NCBI RefSeq assembly: GCF_021172065.1
Contig: NZ_CP087880.1
Location: forward strand, 4,874,583 to 4,938,582
Reading direction: 5' to 3'
DNA length: 64,000 nucleotides
Origin: Pseudocitrobacter corydidari
Lineage (GTDB): Bacteria; Pseudomonadota; Gammaproteobacteria; Enterobacterales; Enterobacteriaceae
Made by a program: the position numbers and the translations under genes. Positions 35,808 to 44,161 of this stretch are shown here, piece after piece (the stretch's first letter is position 1; each line of letters starts with the position of its first letter). The notes beneath the pieces were generated by a model, which saw only the letters and a list, made by a program, of their open reading frames with translations, did no database searches and was not told the DNA's origin.

Positions 35808-36965
35808 ATGAGCGCGGGAAGCCCAAAAATCACCGTACGCCGTGTTGCGGCATTATCACTGGTTTCACTCTGGCTGGCAGGCTGTACGTCTTCGGACAAT
35901 CCGCCTGCGCCGGTAACCTCTGTTAACGGAAACACCTCCAGCAGCACCAATTCCGGCATGCTCATCACGCCGCAGCAGAAAGCGGGCGCAACGGCGCAAA
36001 ACAGCGTGCCAGCCACGCCGCAAATCCAACCGGTGCAGCCGGTTCAAACTCAGCCGACGCAGATTCAGCCGGTCAGTCAGCAGCCTGTTGCCCAGCAGCC
36101 GGTGCAAATGCAGAACGGTCATATCGTCTATAACCGTAAATACGGCGATATTCCGAAAGGCAGTTATGCGGGCGGCAGTACCTATACCGTCAAGCATGGC
36201 GACACGCTTTTCTATATCGCATGGGTCACCGGTAACGACTTCCGCGATCTGGCGCAGCGCAACAATGTCGCTGCGCCTTACGCGCTGAACGTCGGCCAGG
36301 TGCTGCAAGTTGGGAACGCGTCCGGCCAGCCGATCACCGGCAATAATCCGGTTGCCATGGCCAGCACGCAAGCGGCAACCACTTCTCAGACGACGGTCGC
36401 AAAACCTGCACAAAATTCAACCGTGGCTGTTGCGTCGCAACCAACAATTACGTATTCTGAGGATTCAGGTGAACAAAGTGCTAACAAGATGTTGCCTAAT
36501 AACAAGCCTGCGACGACAGTCACAGCGCCTGTAACAGCACCGGTTGCGAGCTCTTCCGTACCGAATGCCAGCAGTACGACAACCAGCGCGCCAATTTCGT
36601 CCTGGCGCTGGCCAACTGACGGCAAAATCATCGAAGGCTTTGGCGGCTCCGAAGGAGGCAACAAAGGCATCGATATCGCAGGTAGCAAAGGACAGGCTAT
36701 CACCGCGACCGCGGATGGTCGCGTTGTGTATGCCGGTAATGCGCTGCGAGGTTACGGTAACTTAATTATCATCAAACACAACGATGATTACCTGAGCGCC
36801 TACGCCCATAACGACACAATGCTGGTCCGGGAACAACAAGAGGTTAAGGCGGGGCAAAAAATAGCTACCATGGGTAGCACCGGAACCAGTTCTACACGCT
36901 TGCATTTTGAAATTCGTTACAAGGGGAAATCCGTAAACCCGCTGCAGTATTTGCCGCAGCGATAA
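35808..36965 (+). CDS. nlpD: murein hydrolase activator lipoprotein NlpD
   Basis: Outer-membrane lipoprotein that activates the amidase AmiC during septum splitting. 385 aa. Signal peptide with lipobox LAGC (Cys near residue 25), a Q/P/V-rich linker, a LysM domain (YTVKHGDTLFYIAWVTGNDF), and a C-terminal LytM/M23 domain. The M23 metal ligands are degenerate (NKGID instead of HxGxD, RLHFE instead of HxH), as expected for a non-enzymatic activator. It contains the main rpoS promoter in E. coli. Confidence 0.96.
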   Translation: MSAGSPKITVRRVAALSLVSLWLAGCTSSDNPPAPVTSVNGNTSSSTNSGMLITPQQKAGATAQNSVPATPQIQPVQPVQTQPTQIQPVSQQPVAQQPVQMQNGHIVYNRKYGDIPKGSYAGGSTYTVKHGDTLFYIAWVTGNDFRDLAQRNNVAAPYALNVGQVLQVGNASGQPITGNNPVAMASTQAATTSQTTVAKPAQNSTVAVASQPTITYSEDSGEQSANKMLPNNKPATTVTAPVTAPVASSSVPNASSTTTSAPISSWRWPTDGKIIEGFGGSEGGNKGIDIAGSKGQAITATADGRVVYAGNALRGYGNLIIIKHNDDYLSAYAHNDTMLVREQQEVKAGQKIATMGSTGTSSTRLHFEIRYKGKSVNPLQYLPQR

Positions 36966-37070
36966 TTCGGCAGAGTACTAAGCACGGAGTCATTCAGGCG
37001 GTGTAAACGCGCCGTCTGAAGATGAAGTGATAAGGTGCTTTGCCTGGGGATCACGGGTAGGAGCCACCTT
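36900..37070 (+). promoter_or_regulatory. rpoS mRNA leader with sRNA-responsive element
   Basis: The segment from about 36901 to 36945 (TTGAAATTCGTTACAAGGGG and flanks) is essentially identical to the E. coli rpoS leader strand that folds onto the ribosome site and pairs with DsrA, RprA and ArcZ. The GATCACGGGTAGGAGCCACC before the ATG, containing the ribosome site, is also conserved. The stretch between them (about 36975-37045) differs from K-12. Regulation by Hfq-dependent sRNAs is inferred from this conservation. Confidence 0.75.
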
Positions 37071-38063
37071 ATGAGTCAGAATACGCTGAAAGTTCATGAT
37101 TTAAATGAAGACGCGGAATTTGATGAGAACGGAGCAGAGGTTTTCGATGAGAAAGCCTTAGTAGAAGAGGAACCCAGTGATAACGACCTGGCTGAGGAAG
37201 AGCTGTTATCGCAGGGGGCCACACAGCGTGTGCTGGACGCGACTCAGCTTTACCTTGGAGAGATTGGTTATTCTCCACTGTTAACAGCCGAAGAAGAAGT
37301 CTATTTTGCACGTCGTGCATTGCGTGGAGACGTCGCCTCCCGTCGCAGGATGATCGAGAGTAACCTGCGTCTGGTGGTAAAAATTGCCCGCCGTTATGGC
37401 AATCGTGGTCTGGCGTTGTTGGATCTTATCGAAGAGGGCAATTTGGGGCTTATCCGCGCCGTTGAGAAGTTTGACCCGGAACGCGGGTTCCGCTTTTCAA
37501 CCTACGCGACCTGGTGGATCCGCCAGACGATTGAACGGGCGATTATGAACCAAACCCGTACCATTCGTTTGCCGATTCACATCGTCAAAGAGCTGAACGT
37601 CTATCTGCGTACGGCGCGCGAGTTGTCCCATAAACTGGACCACGAGCCAAGCGCAGAAGAGATAGCCGAACAGCTGGATAAACCGGTTGATGACGTAAGC
37701 CGTATGCTGCGTCTCAACGAGCGCATTACCTCGGTCGACACGCCGCTGGGCGGAGACTCTGAAAAAGCGCTGCTGGACATCCTGGCCGATGAAAAAGAAA
37801 ACGGCCCGGAAGACACCACGCAGGACGATGACATGAAACAGAGCATCGTCAAATGGCTGTTCGAACTGAACGCCAAACAGCGTGAAGTGCTGGCACGTCG
37901 TTTCGGTTTACTGGGGTATGAAGCTGCAACGCTTGAAGATGTGGGCCGCGAAATTGGCCTGACTCGTGAACGCGTTCGTCAGATTCAGGTTGAAGGTCTG
38001 CGTCGTCTGCGTGAAATTTTGCAGACGCAGGGGCTGAATATCGAAGCGCTGTTCCGCGAATAA
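37071..38063 (+). CDS. rpoS: RNA polymerase sigma factor RpoS
   Basis: Master sigma factor of stationary phase and general stress. 330 aa, almost identical to E. coli RpoS. Acidic N-terminus, region 1.2/2 (YFARRALRGD, SNLRLVVKIARRY, FDPERGFRFSTYATWWIRQTIERAI), region 3 and region 4 (GREIGLTRERVRQIQVEGLRRLR). Intact with no premature stop. ATG 37071 matches E. coli; a longer in-frame opening from 37035 is leader sequence. Confidence 0.98.
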   Translation: MSQNTLKVHDLNEDAEFDENGAEVFDEKALVEEEPSDNDLAEEELLSQGATQRVLDATQLYLGEIGYSPLLTAEEEVYFARRALRGDVASRRRMIESNLRLVVKIARRYGNRGLALLDLIEEGNLGLIRAVEKFDPERGFRFSTYATWWIRQTIERAIMNQTRTIRLPIHIVKELNVYLRTARELSHKLDHEPSAEEIAEQLDKPVDDVSRMLRLNERITSVDTPLGGDSEKALLDILADEKENGPEDTTQDDDMKQSIVKWLFELNAKQREVLARRFGLLGYEAATLEDVGREIGLTRERVRQIQVEGLRRLREILQTQGLNIEALFRE

Positions 38064-38102
38064 GTAAGCAACACAGGATCATTTGATCCGACAACAATCT
38101 CG

Positions 38103-38136
38103 AAACCCGGAAATGGTGACATTTCCGGGTTTTTTT
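38103..38136 (+). terminator. rpoS Rho-independent terminator
   Basis: Thirteen-bp perfect stem (38103-38115 with 38120-38132, loop GTGA), with a T run of seven (38130-38136) that overlaps the end of the stem. Confidence 0.95.
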
Positions 38137-38222
38137 ACGCACCCTGCAAAAAATCTCTCTTAAAGATCACTTTTACGATCCGCGAATTCGGTCACAAAAC
38201 CGACAGCGATGATCTGTCACAT

Positions 38223-38251
38223 TCAATTGGTCCTAAGTAAGGACTAATTGA
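38223..38251. promoter_or_regulatory. Putative operator of the amino-sugar operon
   Basis: Near-perfect dyad: TCAATTGGTCCT (38223-38234), five-base spacer, AGGACTAATTGA (38240-38251), one mismatched pair in 12. It is 57 bases before the symporter ATG, in a promoter position, and a likely site for the ROK repressor encoded at the end of the operon (41804-42967). That assignment is inference. Confidence 0.5.
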
Positions 38252-38308
38252 TAAGGAACGTCGTAACCCTTGTCAGCGGGATCCACAACCTATTAAGCGG
38301 AGTCTGGG

Positions 38309-39823
38309 ATGAACGCTCTTGATTACGTTGTTATCGCGCTTTATGCGCTAATGATTGTTGTTATTACCTTATGGGCGATGAGACGCGTCGGCAGTACGCG
38401 AGATTTTTTTGCAGCGGGAGGGAAAATGCCATGGTGGCTTTCCGGAGTCTCTCACCACATGTCCGGCTACAGTGCCGCCGTGTTTGTCGCTTACGCTGCC
38501 GTGGCGTACAACTATGGCATCACTATCTATTTCTGGTGGGCATTACCCATCGCGATTGCGGTGCTTATCGGCGCATGGGTATTTGCCCCTCGTTGGGCAC
38601 GCCTGCGTATTCATTTGAATATTGAATCGCCAATGGAATATCTGGCGACTCGTTATAACGTCCCGACACAACAGGTTCTGGCATGGAGCGGTGTGCTGCT
38701 CAAGACGTTTGATGTGGGCGCTAAATGGGCGGCAATTTCAGTCATTATCAACGTCTTCACAGGATTAGACCCGATAATAGGGATGTGCATTTCCGGCGCA
38801 TTAAGTATGTTCTACACGGTCATGGGGGGATTGTGGGCCGATGCCTGCAACGACTTTGGTCAGTTTATCGTTCAGTTTGTCGCTGCCATTGTCATGGTCG
38901 TGGCTGTGGCAATTCATCTCGGTGGTGCGGGTGAACTTTTCACCATCTGGGATCGTTTACCGGTAAATCATACGCAAATTGTTCAGGAGCCATACACGCT
39001 TGGTTTTATTGCTGCCTATCTGGTTATCTATACCCTGAGCTACAACGGGGGGACATGGAACCTGGCTCAGCGCTTTATCGCGTCGCCCGGTGGACGGGAA
39101 GCACGTAAAGCGGCACTGCTTTCTTCACTCCTGTATCTGGTATGGCCTCTGGTTCTGTTCTGGCCGATGTGGGCCGCGCCGATTCTCTACCCTGACATTA
39201 GCGATCCTTCACGTTCCTACTCCGTAATGGCGATGGAACTCTTACCTAATGGTCTGATTGGCCTGGTATTGATTGCCATGTTTACCCACACGTTATCGAT
39301 GACATCTTCTGACGCCAATGCAATTACCGCTGTTGTCACGCGTGACATCCTGCCTGTTATGCTACCTGGGCGTTTTAAACGCGGAAAAACGTCGCTTCTG
39401 GCGGCACGTGTTACGGCGTTCTTATTCATTATCACAACGTTGGTTATTGCTCTGAATGCCAGCCGGTTTGGTGGTGTGTTGTCGTTATTAGTCATCTGGT
39501 TTGGCGGTTTAGTTGGTCCGATCTCAATTCCGATGCTATTGGGGTTGTTACCATGGTTCAAACGAAGCGGTAGCGCTGCGGCATTGGTGAGTTGGGCGAT
39601 TGGCGTCGGGGCCTTCTTCACCGTGAAGTTTGTGCTGACCGATGCAAGTACTGCTCTGACCGTCGCCGCTCCGGTGCTCTCTTCATTAGTTATCTATACG
39701 GTGATGGGATGGGTATTACCTTCTCCGGTACGTCCGGAAATTGAAAATCTGCTGGCCGCGCTGAGCAAGGAGAGTGATTCAACCTCACCTGCGAAAAAGA
39801 TGAGCCATTCTCAGGAGGCATAA
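38309..39823 (+). CDS. sodium:solute symporter family transporter
   Basis: A 504-aa polytopic inner-membrane protein of the SSS family (PutP/SGLT type). Signs are the start YVVIALYALMIVVITLWAMRR, FFAAGGKMPWWLSGVSHHMSGYSAAVF (SSS helix 1-2 signature), ESPMEYLATRY, and about 13-14 hydrophobic segments. First gene of a four-gene operon with NagB-like, NagA-like and ROK proteins, so the substrate is probably an N-acetylated amino sugar or related sugar. Imported sugar would be unphosphorylated, yet no separate kinase is present in the operon. Confidence 0.88.
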   Translation: MNALDYVVIALYALMIVVITLWAMRRVGSTRDFFAAGGKMPWWLSGVSHHMSGYSAAVFVAYAAVAYNYGITIYFWWALPIAIAVLIGAWVFAPRWARLRIHLNIESPMEYLATRYNVPTQQVLAWSGVLLKTFDVGAKWAAISVIINVFTGLDPIIGMCISGALSMFYTVMGGLWADACNDFGQFIVQFVAAIVMVVAVAIHLGGAGELFTIWDRLPVNHTQIVQEPYTLGFIAAYLVIYTLSYNGGTWNLAQRFIASPGGREARKAALLSSLLYLVWPLVLFWPMWAAPILYPDISDPSRSYSVMAMELLPNGLIGLVLIAMFTHTLSMTSSDANAITAVVTRDILPVMLPGRFKRGKTSLLAARVTAFLFIITTLVIALNASRFGGVLSLLVIWFGGLVGPISIPMLLGLLPWFKRSGSAAALVSWAIGVGAFFTVKFVLTDASTALTVAAPVLSSLVIYTVMGWVLPSPVRPEIENLLAALSKESDSTSPAKKMSHSQEA

Positions 39824-39824
39824 A

Positions 39825-40601
39825 ATGGATAATGGAATTACTGAATTTAAAAAAGACAACCTGACGGTGTTGCGCTACGGAAATCGCCAGATGATGGGGG
39901 AAGAGGCCGGAAGGTGTGTGGCTGAATGGCTTCGTATGCGGTTGTCCAGTCAGCGCCAGGTAAGAATGATTTTTGCAGCCGCTCCCTCGCAAAATGAATT
40001 CCTTGCGACGCTTGCACGAGCAGAGGGTATCGACTGGTCTCGCGTGACGGTTTTTCATATGGATGAATATATTGGGCTTAGTCTGTCCGCGCCACAGCGC
40101 TTCAGCCATTTTCTTCAGGAAAGGTTGTTCAACCTGGTTAAACCCGGAACGGTACATCTGATTCCAGGTAATGGCGATCCCCAGCAACTATGCCAGCAAT
40201 ACGGAACATTGCTGAGTGAAGCGCCGATTGATGCGGTGTGTCTGGGGATTGGTGAAAACGGTCATCTCGCCTTTAACGATCCGCCAGTGGCTGATTTTGC
40301 CGACCCGAAGATTATTAAACATGTTGAACTGGATGATGTTTGCCGCCAGCAGCAGGTTAACGATGGTTGCTTCCCAATGTTGGACTCGGTGCCAACGCAC
40401 GCGTTAACACTGACTATCCCGACGTTGCTGAAAGCCGATTATCTGTTTTGTATTGTGCCGGGAGCCACTAAACGAGAAGCCGTGATTCGCACGCTGAACG
40501 AACCTGTTTCCACGCGCTGTCCGGCGACGATTCTTCGCCAACATGCCAACTGTCTGTTATTTACCGACGTTGATGCTTGTCCGGAGGTGCCTCTTGACTG
40601 A
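39825..40601 (+). CDS. glucosamine-6-phosphate deaminase-like protein (NagB family)
   Basis: A 258-aa NagB/6-phosphogluconolactonase-fold protein. Catalytic-site motifs are visible: FHMDEYIGL (the NagB Asp72 region) and GIGENGHLAFNDPP (loop with the ring-opening His). Likely converts an amino-sugar 6-phosphate to a ketose phosphate plus ammonia. AGGAGG at 39813-39818 precedes the ATG, and the symporter ends one base before it. Not the housekeeping nagB, which lies with nagACD elsewhere in relatives; the exact substrate is unknown. Confidence 0.85.
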   Translation: MDNGITEFKKDNLTVLRYGNRQMMGEEAGRCVAEWLRMRLSSQRQVRMIFAAAPSQNEFLATLARAEGIDWSRVTVFHMDEYIGLSLSAPQRFSHFLQERLFNLVKPGTVHLIPGNGDPQQLCQQYGTLLSEAPIDAVCLGIGENGHLAFNDPPVADFADPKIIKHVELDDVCRQQQVNDGCFPMLDSVPTHALTLTIPTLLKADYLFCIVPGATKREAVIRTLNEPVSTRCPATILRQHANCLLFTDVDACPEVPLD

Positions 40602-41847
40602 GTCAGTGATATACGCGCGAGATTACCGTCACCTTAAACCCGTAAAAGTGGTACTCGAGGAGGGCGTCATTCAGTCGATAAATCTGTGCGATGAAACGGA
40701 TGCGTCCTTGCCAATTATCGCGCCAGGATTTGTTGACCTGCAAATTAATGGTTTTCAGGGGATTGATTTTAATCACTATCCATTCAGTGAGGAGCAGGTG
40801 GAGCACGCGGTTCGTCAACTCTGGCAGCATGGCGTTACAAGCTGGCTGCCAACCGTTATTACCGCCGTACCTGACACGATTGGAAAATCGATGGCTGTTC
40901 TTGCCAGGGCTTGTGAACGATCTCAATGGGTTGGGGAGGCGATTCCGGGGTTCCATCTTGAAGGTCCCTTTTTATCACCGCAGGATGGCCCGCGAGGGGC
41001 TCACCCACAAAGTGAGATCCGCCCCCCAGACACGGGTTTATTTGATGAGTGGCAACAGCTGGCAAAGGGGCGTATCCGCATCCTGACGCTTTCTGCGGAA
41101 TGGCCTGAAACGGCGGAGTTTATACGTCGATACAAAAATGATGATGTGCTGTTTTCGATTGGACATACTGCCGCGACACCCGCGCAGATTGATGAGGCCG
41201 TCGAAGCGGGGGCGAGTATGTCTACACATTTGGGTAATGGTGCGCATCTTCAATTACCGCGCCACCCCAACTATATCTGGCAGCAACTGGCTGACGATCG
41301 TCTGGCCTGCACCATGATTGCCGATGGAGAGCATCTACCCATATCCGTTCTAAAAGTCTTTATTCGAGCCAAAGGCGAGCAGGCGATTCTGGTAAGCGAT
41401 GTCACCAGTTTTGCAGGCCTGGCTCCAGGTTATTATCACTCTCACATCGGCGGAGAGGTAATGCTAAGTGAGAACGGGCGGCTTTCACTCAGAGATAACC
41501 CGCAGCTGTTGGCGGGTTCCGCACGCAGTCTGCTGGAAGGGGTGAATTATCTGCTTCGTTCATCCCTGGTCGATTTGCGTACGGCAATTGATATGGCTTC
41601 TGTACGACCGGCACGTCAACTGTCGCTCCCGCAGCAGGGCGGTCTAACCGCTGGCGCGCCTGCGGATTTCATTCTTTTTCAATACGATCCTTCTCAGGGG
41701 ATCCGCCTTTCTTCATGTTGGAAAAAAGCGCAGAAAGTATGGGGTGACGAAACGCAGGATGCTGATAGACTGACGGAATTGCGTCAACCAGTTGAGTTCA
41801 GTCATGAAAGAAACAGGGAAGGGGCCAGCAATCCTCCGTATCAATAA
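40594..41847 (+). CDS. N-acetylglucosamine-6-phosphate deacetylase-like amidohydrolase (NagA family)
   Basis: A 417-aa amidohydrolase-superfamily protein. PGFVDLQINGFQGIDFN, HLEGPFLSP (metal Glu), SIGHTAATPAQIDEAVEAGAS, STHLGNGAH and VSDVTSFAG match NagA landmarks. It probably deacetylates the amino-sugar phosphate before the NagB-like deaminase acts. The start is taken as TTG 40594, six bases after GGAGG (40583-40587) and overlapping the end of the deaminase gene. The next in-frame alternative, GTG 40606, is too far from a ribosome site. Its 3' end overlaps the ROK gene by 44 bases. Confidence 0.85.
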   Translation: MTESVIYARDYRHLKPVKVVLEEGVIQSINLCDETDASLPIIAPGFVDLQINGFQGIDFNHYPFSEEQVEHAVRQLWQHGVTSWLPTVITAVPDTIGKSMAVLARACERSQWVGEAIPGFHLEGPFLSPQDGPRGAHPQSEIRPPDTGLFDEWQQLAKGRIRILTLSAEWPETAEFIRRYKNDDVLFSIGHTAATPAQIDEAVEAGASMSTHLGNGAHLQLPRHPNYIWQQLADDRLACTMIADGEHLPISVLKVFIRAKGEQAILVSDVTSFAGLAPGYYHSHIGGEVMLSENGRLSLRDNPQLLAGSARSLLEGVNYLLRSSLVDLRTAIDMASVRPARQLSLPQQGGLTAGAPADFILFQYDPSQGIRLSSCWKKAQKVWGDETQDADRLTELRQPVEFSHERNREGASNPPYQ

Positions 41848-42967
41848 TGAAAAGCGAGTGATGGCGGCCTTACGTCGTCAGCAGTGTACGACCCGCCAGG
41901 ATCTCGCTCGTCAGCTGACATTGAGCAAAAATACAGTTTCTTTGATTATTGATGATCTTATTGCCTCGGGGATGGTAGAGGAACAAGGGCCGCTATCATC
42001 TTCGGGGGCTGGCAGACGCAAGATCCGCATCGCCCTTCGCCCCGAAAGGCGATTAAGTGCGGGGATAATGATTGAACGTCAGCGGGTGCACCTGCGTGTC
42101 TGCGATTATTTTTCTCAGGTTCTGGAAGAGCGGACCTGGAAAACGGAAACTCAGGATCCGGCAGCGCTTCTTCGTGAGCTAGGCGAACTGTGTCAGCAAC
42201 TTGTCGAACGATATCCTTCCCTGATCGGCATTGCGCTCGGATTTCCGGGGATTATCGACCCACTGCGCGGGTGGATGCATCACTCCTCGCATCTTGGCTG
42301 GCAGGATATCGATTTATTGACACCGCTACAGTCAAAAACAAGCGTGCCGCTACTGGTGATGAACAGTGTTAAAGCCGCTGCGCTGCTGGCTGTGCAGACA
42401 TTACAGCTCTCTTCCTCTGGAAACCATTTTTATCTGCGTGTAGGTGAAGGCGTTGGTGGCGCGATGGTTGTGAATAATGCTGTCTATACAGGCAGCAGTT
42501 GGACGGCAGGGGAAGTCGGTCATTTATGCGTGGAAGCGTCTGGGCCAATTTGTTCATGTGGCCGTGCGGGTTGTCTGGAAATGATGATCAGTCAACCAGC
42601 GATCCAAAAAGCTCTCTCTCAGCGACAGCCAGGACTGACCTGGGCGACGCGTTTGACCGCGCCGGATGCAATGAATGTGGTCATGATAAAAGCAGGAACT
42701 TATTTGGGACACGCCCTTGGGCAAATTGTTCTGTTGCTCAACCCTGGGGATATTATTGTAGATTGTCCCTGGAATCAGAGTGCTGCTTTTGTTAAAGCCG
42801 TTCAGAAGGGAGTCGAACAAAGTGCTTTATCATTTACCTTACAGCACACTAAATTGCACTTCATTCCGGAAAGTATCGATCCTGCGAACGGCCTCGCGCT
42901 TGGCGTAATTGAGAACAGTGAGCGTCCAGCGTTCGTCATGAACAGTGTGGTGGCTGAAGGTGAATAA
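41804..42967 (+). CDS. ROK family transcriptional regulator (NagC/Mlc-like)
   Basis: 387 aa. An N-terminal winged HTH (about residues 12-60, RQDLARQLTLSKNTVSLIIDDLI) is followed by a ROK sugar-binding domain with the zinc motif CSCGRAGCLE. Probably an autogenous repressor of the symporter-deaminase-deacetylase operon that senses a sugar phosphate or free sugar. The HTH argues against a plain ROK kinase, although a residual kinase role cannot be excluded. An alternative start is TTG 41792; ATG 41804 is preferred. Confidence 0.86.
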   Translation: MKETGKGPAILRINNEKRVMAALRRQQCTTRQDLARQLTLSKNTVSLIIDDLIASGMVEEQGPLSSSGAGRRKIRIALRPERRLSAGIMIERQRVHLRVCDYFSQVLEERTWKTETQDPAALLRELGELCQQLVERYPSLIGIALGFPGIIDPLRGWMHHSSHLGWQDIDLLTPLQSKTSVPLLVMNSVKAAALLAVQTLQLSSSGNHFYLRVGEGVGGAMVVNNAVYTGSSWTAGEVGHLCVEASGPICSCGRAGCLEMMISQPAIQKALSQRQPGLTWATRLTAPDAMNVVMIKAGTYLGHALGQIVLLLNPGDIIVDCPWNQSAAFVKAVQKGVEQSALSFTLQHTKLHFIPESIDPANGLALGVIENSERPAFVMNSVVAEGE

Positions 42968-42989
42968 GTTCACCGCCGAGGGATGCCAG

Positions 42990-43394
42990 TCACCCCATCA
43001 TCTTTCTCACCAGCCGCGTAAACTGTTCGCGCTCTTCCTCACTCAATCGCGCTAAAAATGCCTGATCGACGCCGTTACCAACGGGTTTTTTGGCGTTCAA
43101 TAACGCTTCGCCTTCCTCGGTGAGAAAAACAAAGCGGCGGCGTTTATCGGCCGGATCGTGCTCGCGGCGCACCAGATTACGGCTTTCCATACGGCTCAGC
43201 ATCTCGGCAAGCGTGGCTTTAGTGCTCACAGCCACTTCCGTCAGTTCTACCTGCTCAATGCCCGGATGTTCAGCGATAGAGCGCATTACGGCGTACTGGG
43301 GCTTGGTCAGCTCCGGCAATTCTTGCTGCCAGCGCGCGGTGTGTTGCTGAAAGAGCTGGCGCAGCAGGTGAAATGCTTCGTTTCTTAACTCCAT
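42990..43394 (-). CDS. MarR family transcriptional regulator
   Basis: 134 aa with a typical MarR winged HTH: LTKPQYAVMRSIAEHPGIEQVELTEVAVSTKATLAEMLSRME, then the wing RREHDPADKRRRFVFLTEEGEALL. Divergent from the UbiX/UbiD-type decarboxylase operon and likely its repressor, responding to phenolic acids, which are common MarR ligands (inference). Two TCGTATACGA palindromes lie in the shared promoter region. Confidence 0.9.
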   Translation of the reverse strand: MELRNEAFHLLRQLFQQHTARWQQELPELTKPQYAVMRSIAEHPGIEQVELTEVAVSTKATLAEMLSRMESRNLVRREHDPADKRRRFVFLTEEGEALLNAKKPVGNGVDQAFLARLSEEEREQFTRLVRKMMG

Positions 43395-43479
43395 GAAAAC
43401 CCCATCGTAAAAATCTTTCTCTCATGATAGCCGCTACGCGCCGCTTTTTTAATCCTTCATTTTTTAGCTCTGAGTGCGA

Positions 43480-43548
43480 TCGTATACGAACAATATTGTG
43501 TGCACGGTCATTCTGACGTAATTTATATGAAAACGTTCGTATACGAAC
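43480..43548. promoter_or_regulatory. Paired palindromic operators of the decarboxylase operon
   Basis: Two copies of TCGTATACGA, at 43480-43489 and 43537-43546; the second is extended to a perfect 14-bp palindrome GTTCGTATACGAAC (43535-43548). They occupy the intergenic region between the MarR gene and the UbiX-like gene, one nearer each promoter, as expected for a divergently acting MarR repressor. Confidence 0.65.
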
Positions 43549-43567
43549 AAAGTGATTGAGGTGAAGA

Positions 43568-44161
43568 ATGAGACTGATAGTGGGTATGACAGGCGCAACG
43601 GGCGCACCGCTTGGCGTCGCGCTGCTCCAGGCGCTGCGTGATATGCCGGAGGTTGAAACGCATCTGGTGATGTCGAAGTGGGCCAAAACCACCATCGAAC
43701 TGGAAACGCCGTACAGTGCGCGTGATGTTGCCGCGTTAGCGGATTTCAGCCACAGCCCGGCGGACCAGGCAGCGACTATCTCATCAGGCTCATTCCAGAC
43801 CGACGGCATGATTGTGATTCCTTGCAGCATGAAAACGCTGGCGGGGATTCGCGCCGGGTACGCCGATGGCCTGGTAGGACGCGCGGCGGACGTGGTGCTC
43901 AAAGAGGGGCGCAAGCTGGTACTGGTGCCGCGTGAAATGCCGCTTAGCACCATTCACCTGGAAAATATGCTGGCGCTTTCTCGCATGGGCGTGGCGATGG
44001 TGCCGCCCATGCCTGCTTTCTATAACCACCCGGAAACGGTGGGCGACATCGTCGATCACATCGTCACCCGCGTGCTGGACCAATTCGGCCTGAAGTATGA
44101 CAAGGCCCGCCGCTGGAAGGGGCTTCCGTCGGCACACTCATTTTCACAGGAGAATGCATAA
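43568..44161 (+). CDS. UbiX-family flavin prenyltransferase, hydroxyarylic acid decarboxylase subunit B
   Basis: 197 aa. GMTGATGAPLGVALLQAL is the FMN-binding start; IPCSMKTLAGIRAGYADGL and VPREMPLSTIHLENML are UbiX hallmarks. It makes the prenylated FMN used by the UbiD-type partner encoded next. Resembles Pad1/EcdB/BsdB proteins, which accompany non-oxidative decarboxylation of aromatic acids rather than ubiquinone synthesis. Stop overlaps the next ATG by one base. Confidence 0.92.
   Translation: MRLIVGMTGATGAPLGVALLQALRDMPEVETHLVMSKWAKTTIELETPYSARDVAALADFSHSPADQAATISSGSFQTDGMIVIPCSMKTLAGIRAGYADGLVGRAADVVLKEGRKLVLVPREMPLSTIHLENMLALSRMGVAMVPPMPAFYNHPETVGDIVDHIVTRVLDQFGLKYDKARRWKGLPSAHSFSQENA

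Noticed and set aside
36966..37070. Possible frameshift or early start of rpoS from 37035
   Set aside because: The 330-aa form from 37071 is identical in length to E. coli RpoS and has the conserved ribosome site.
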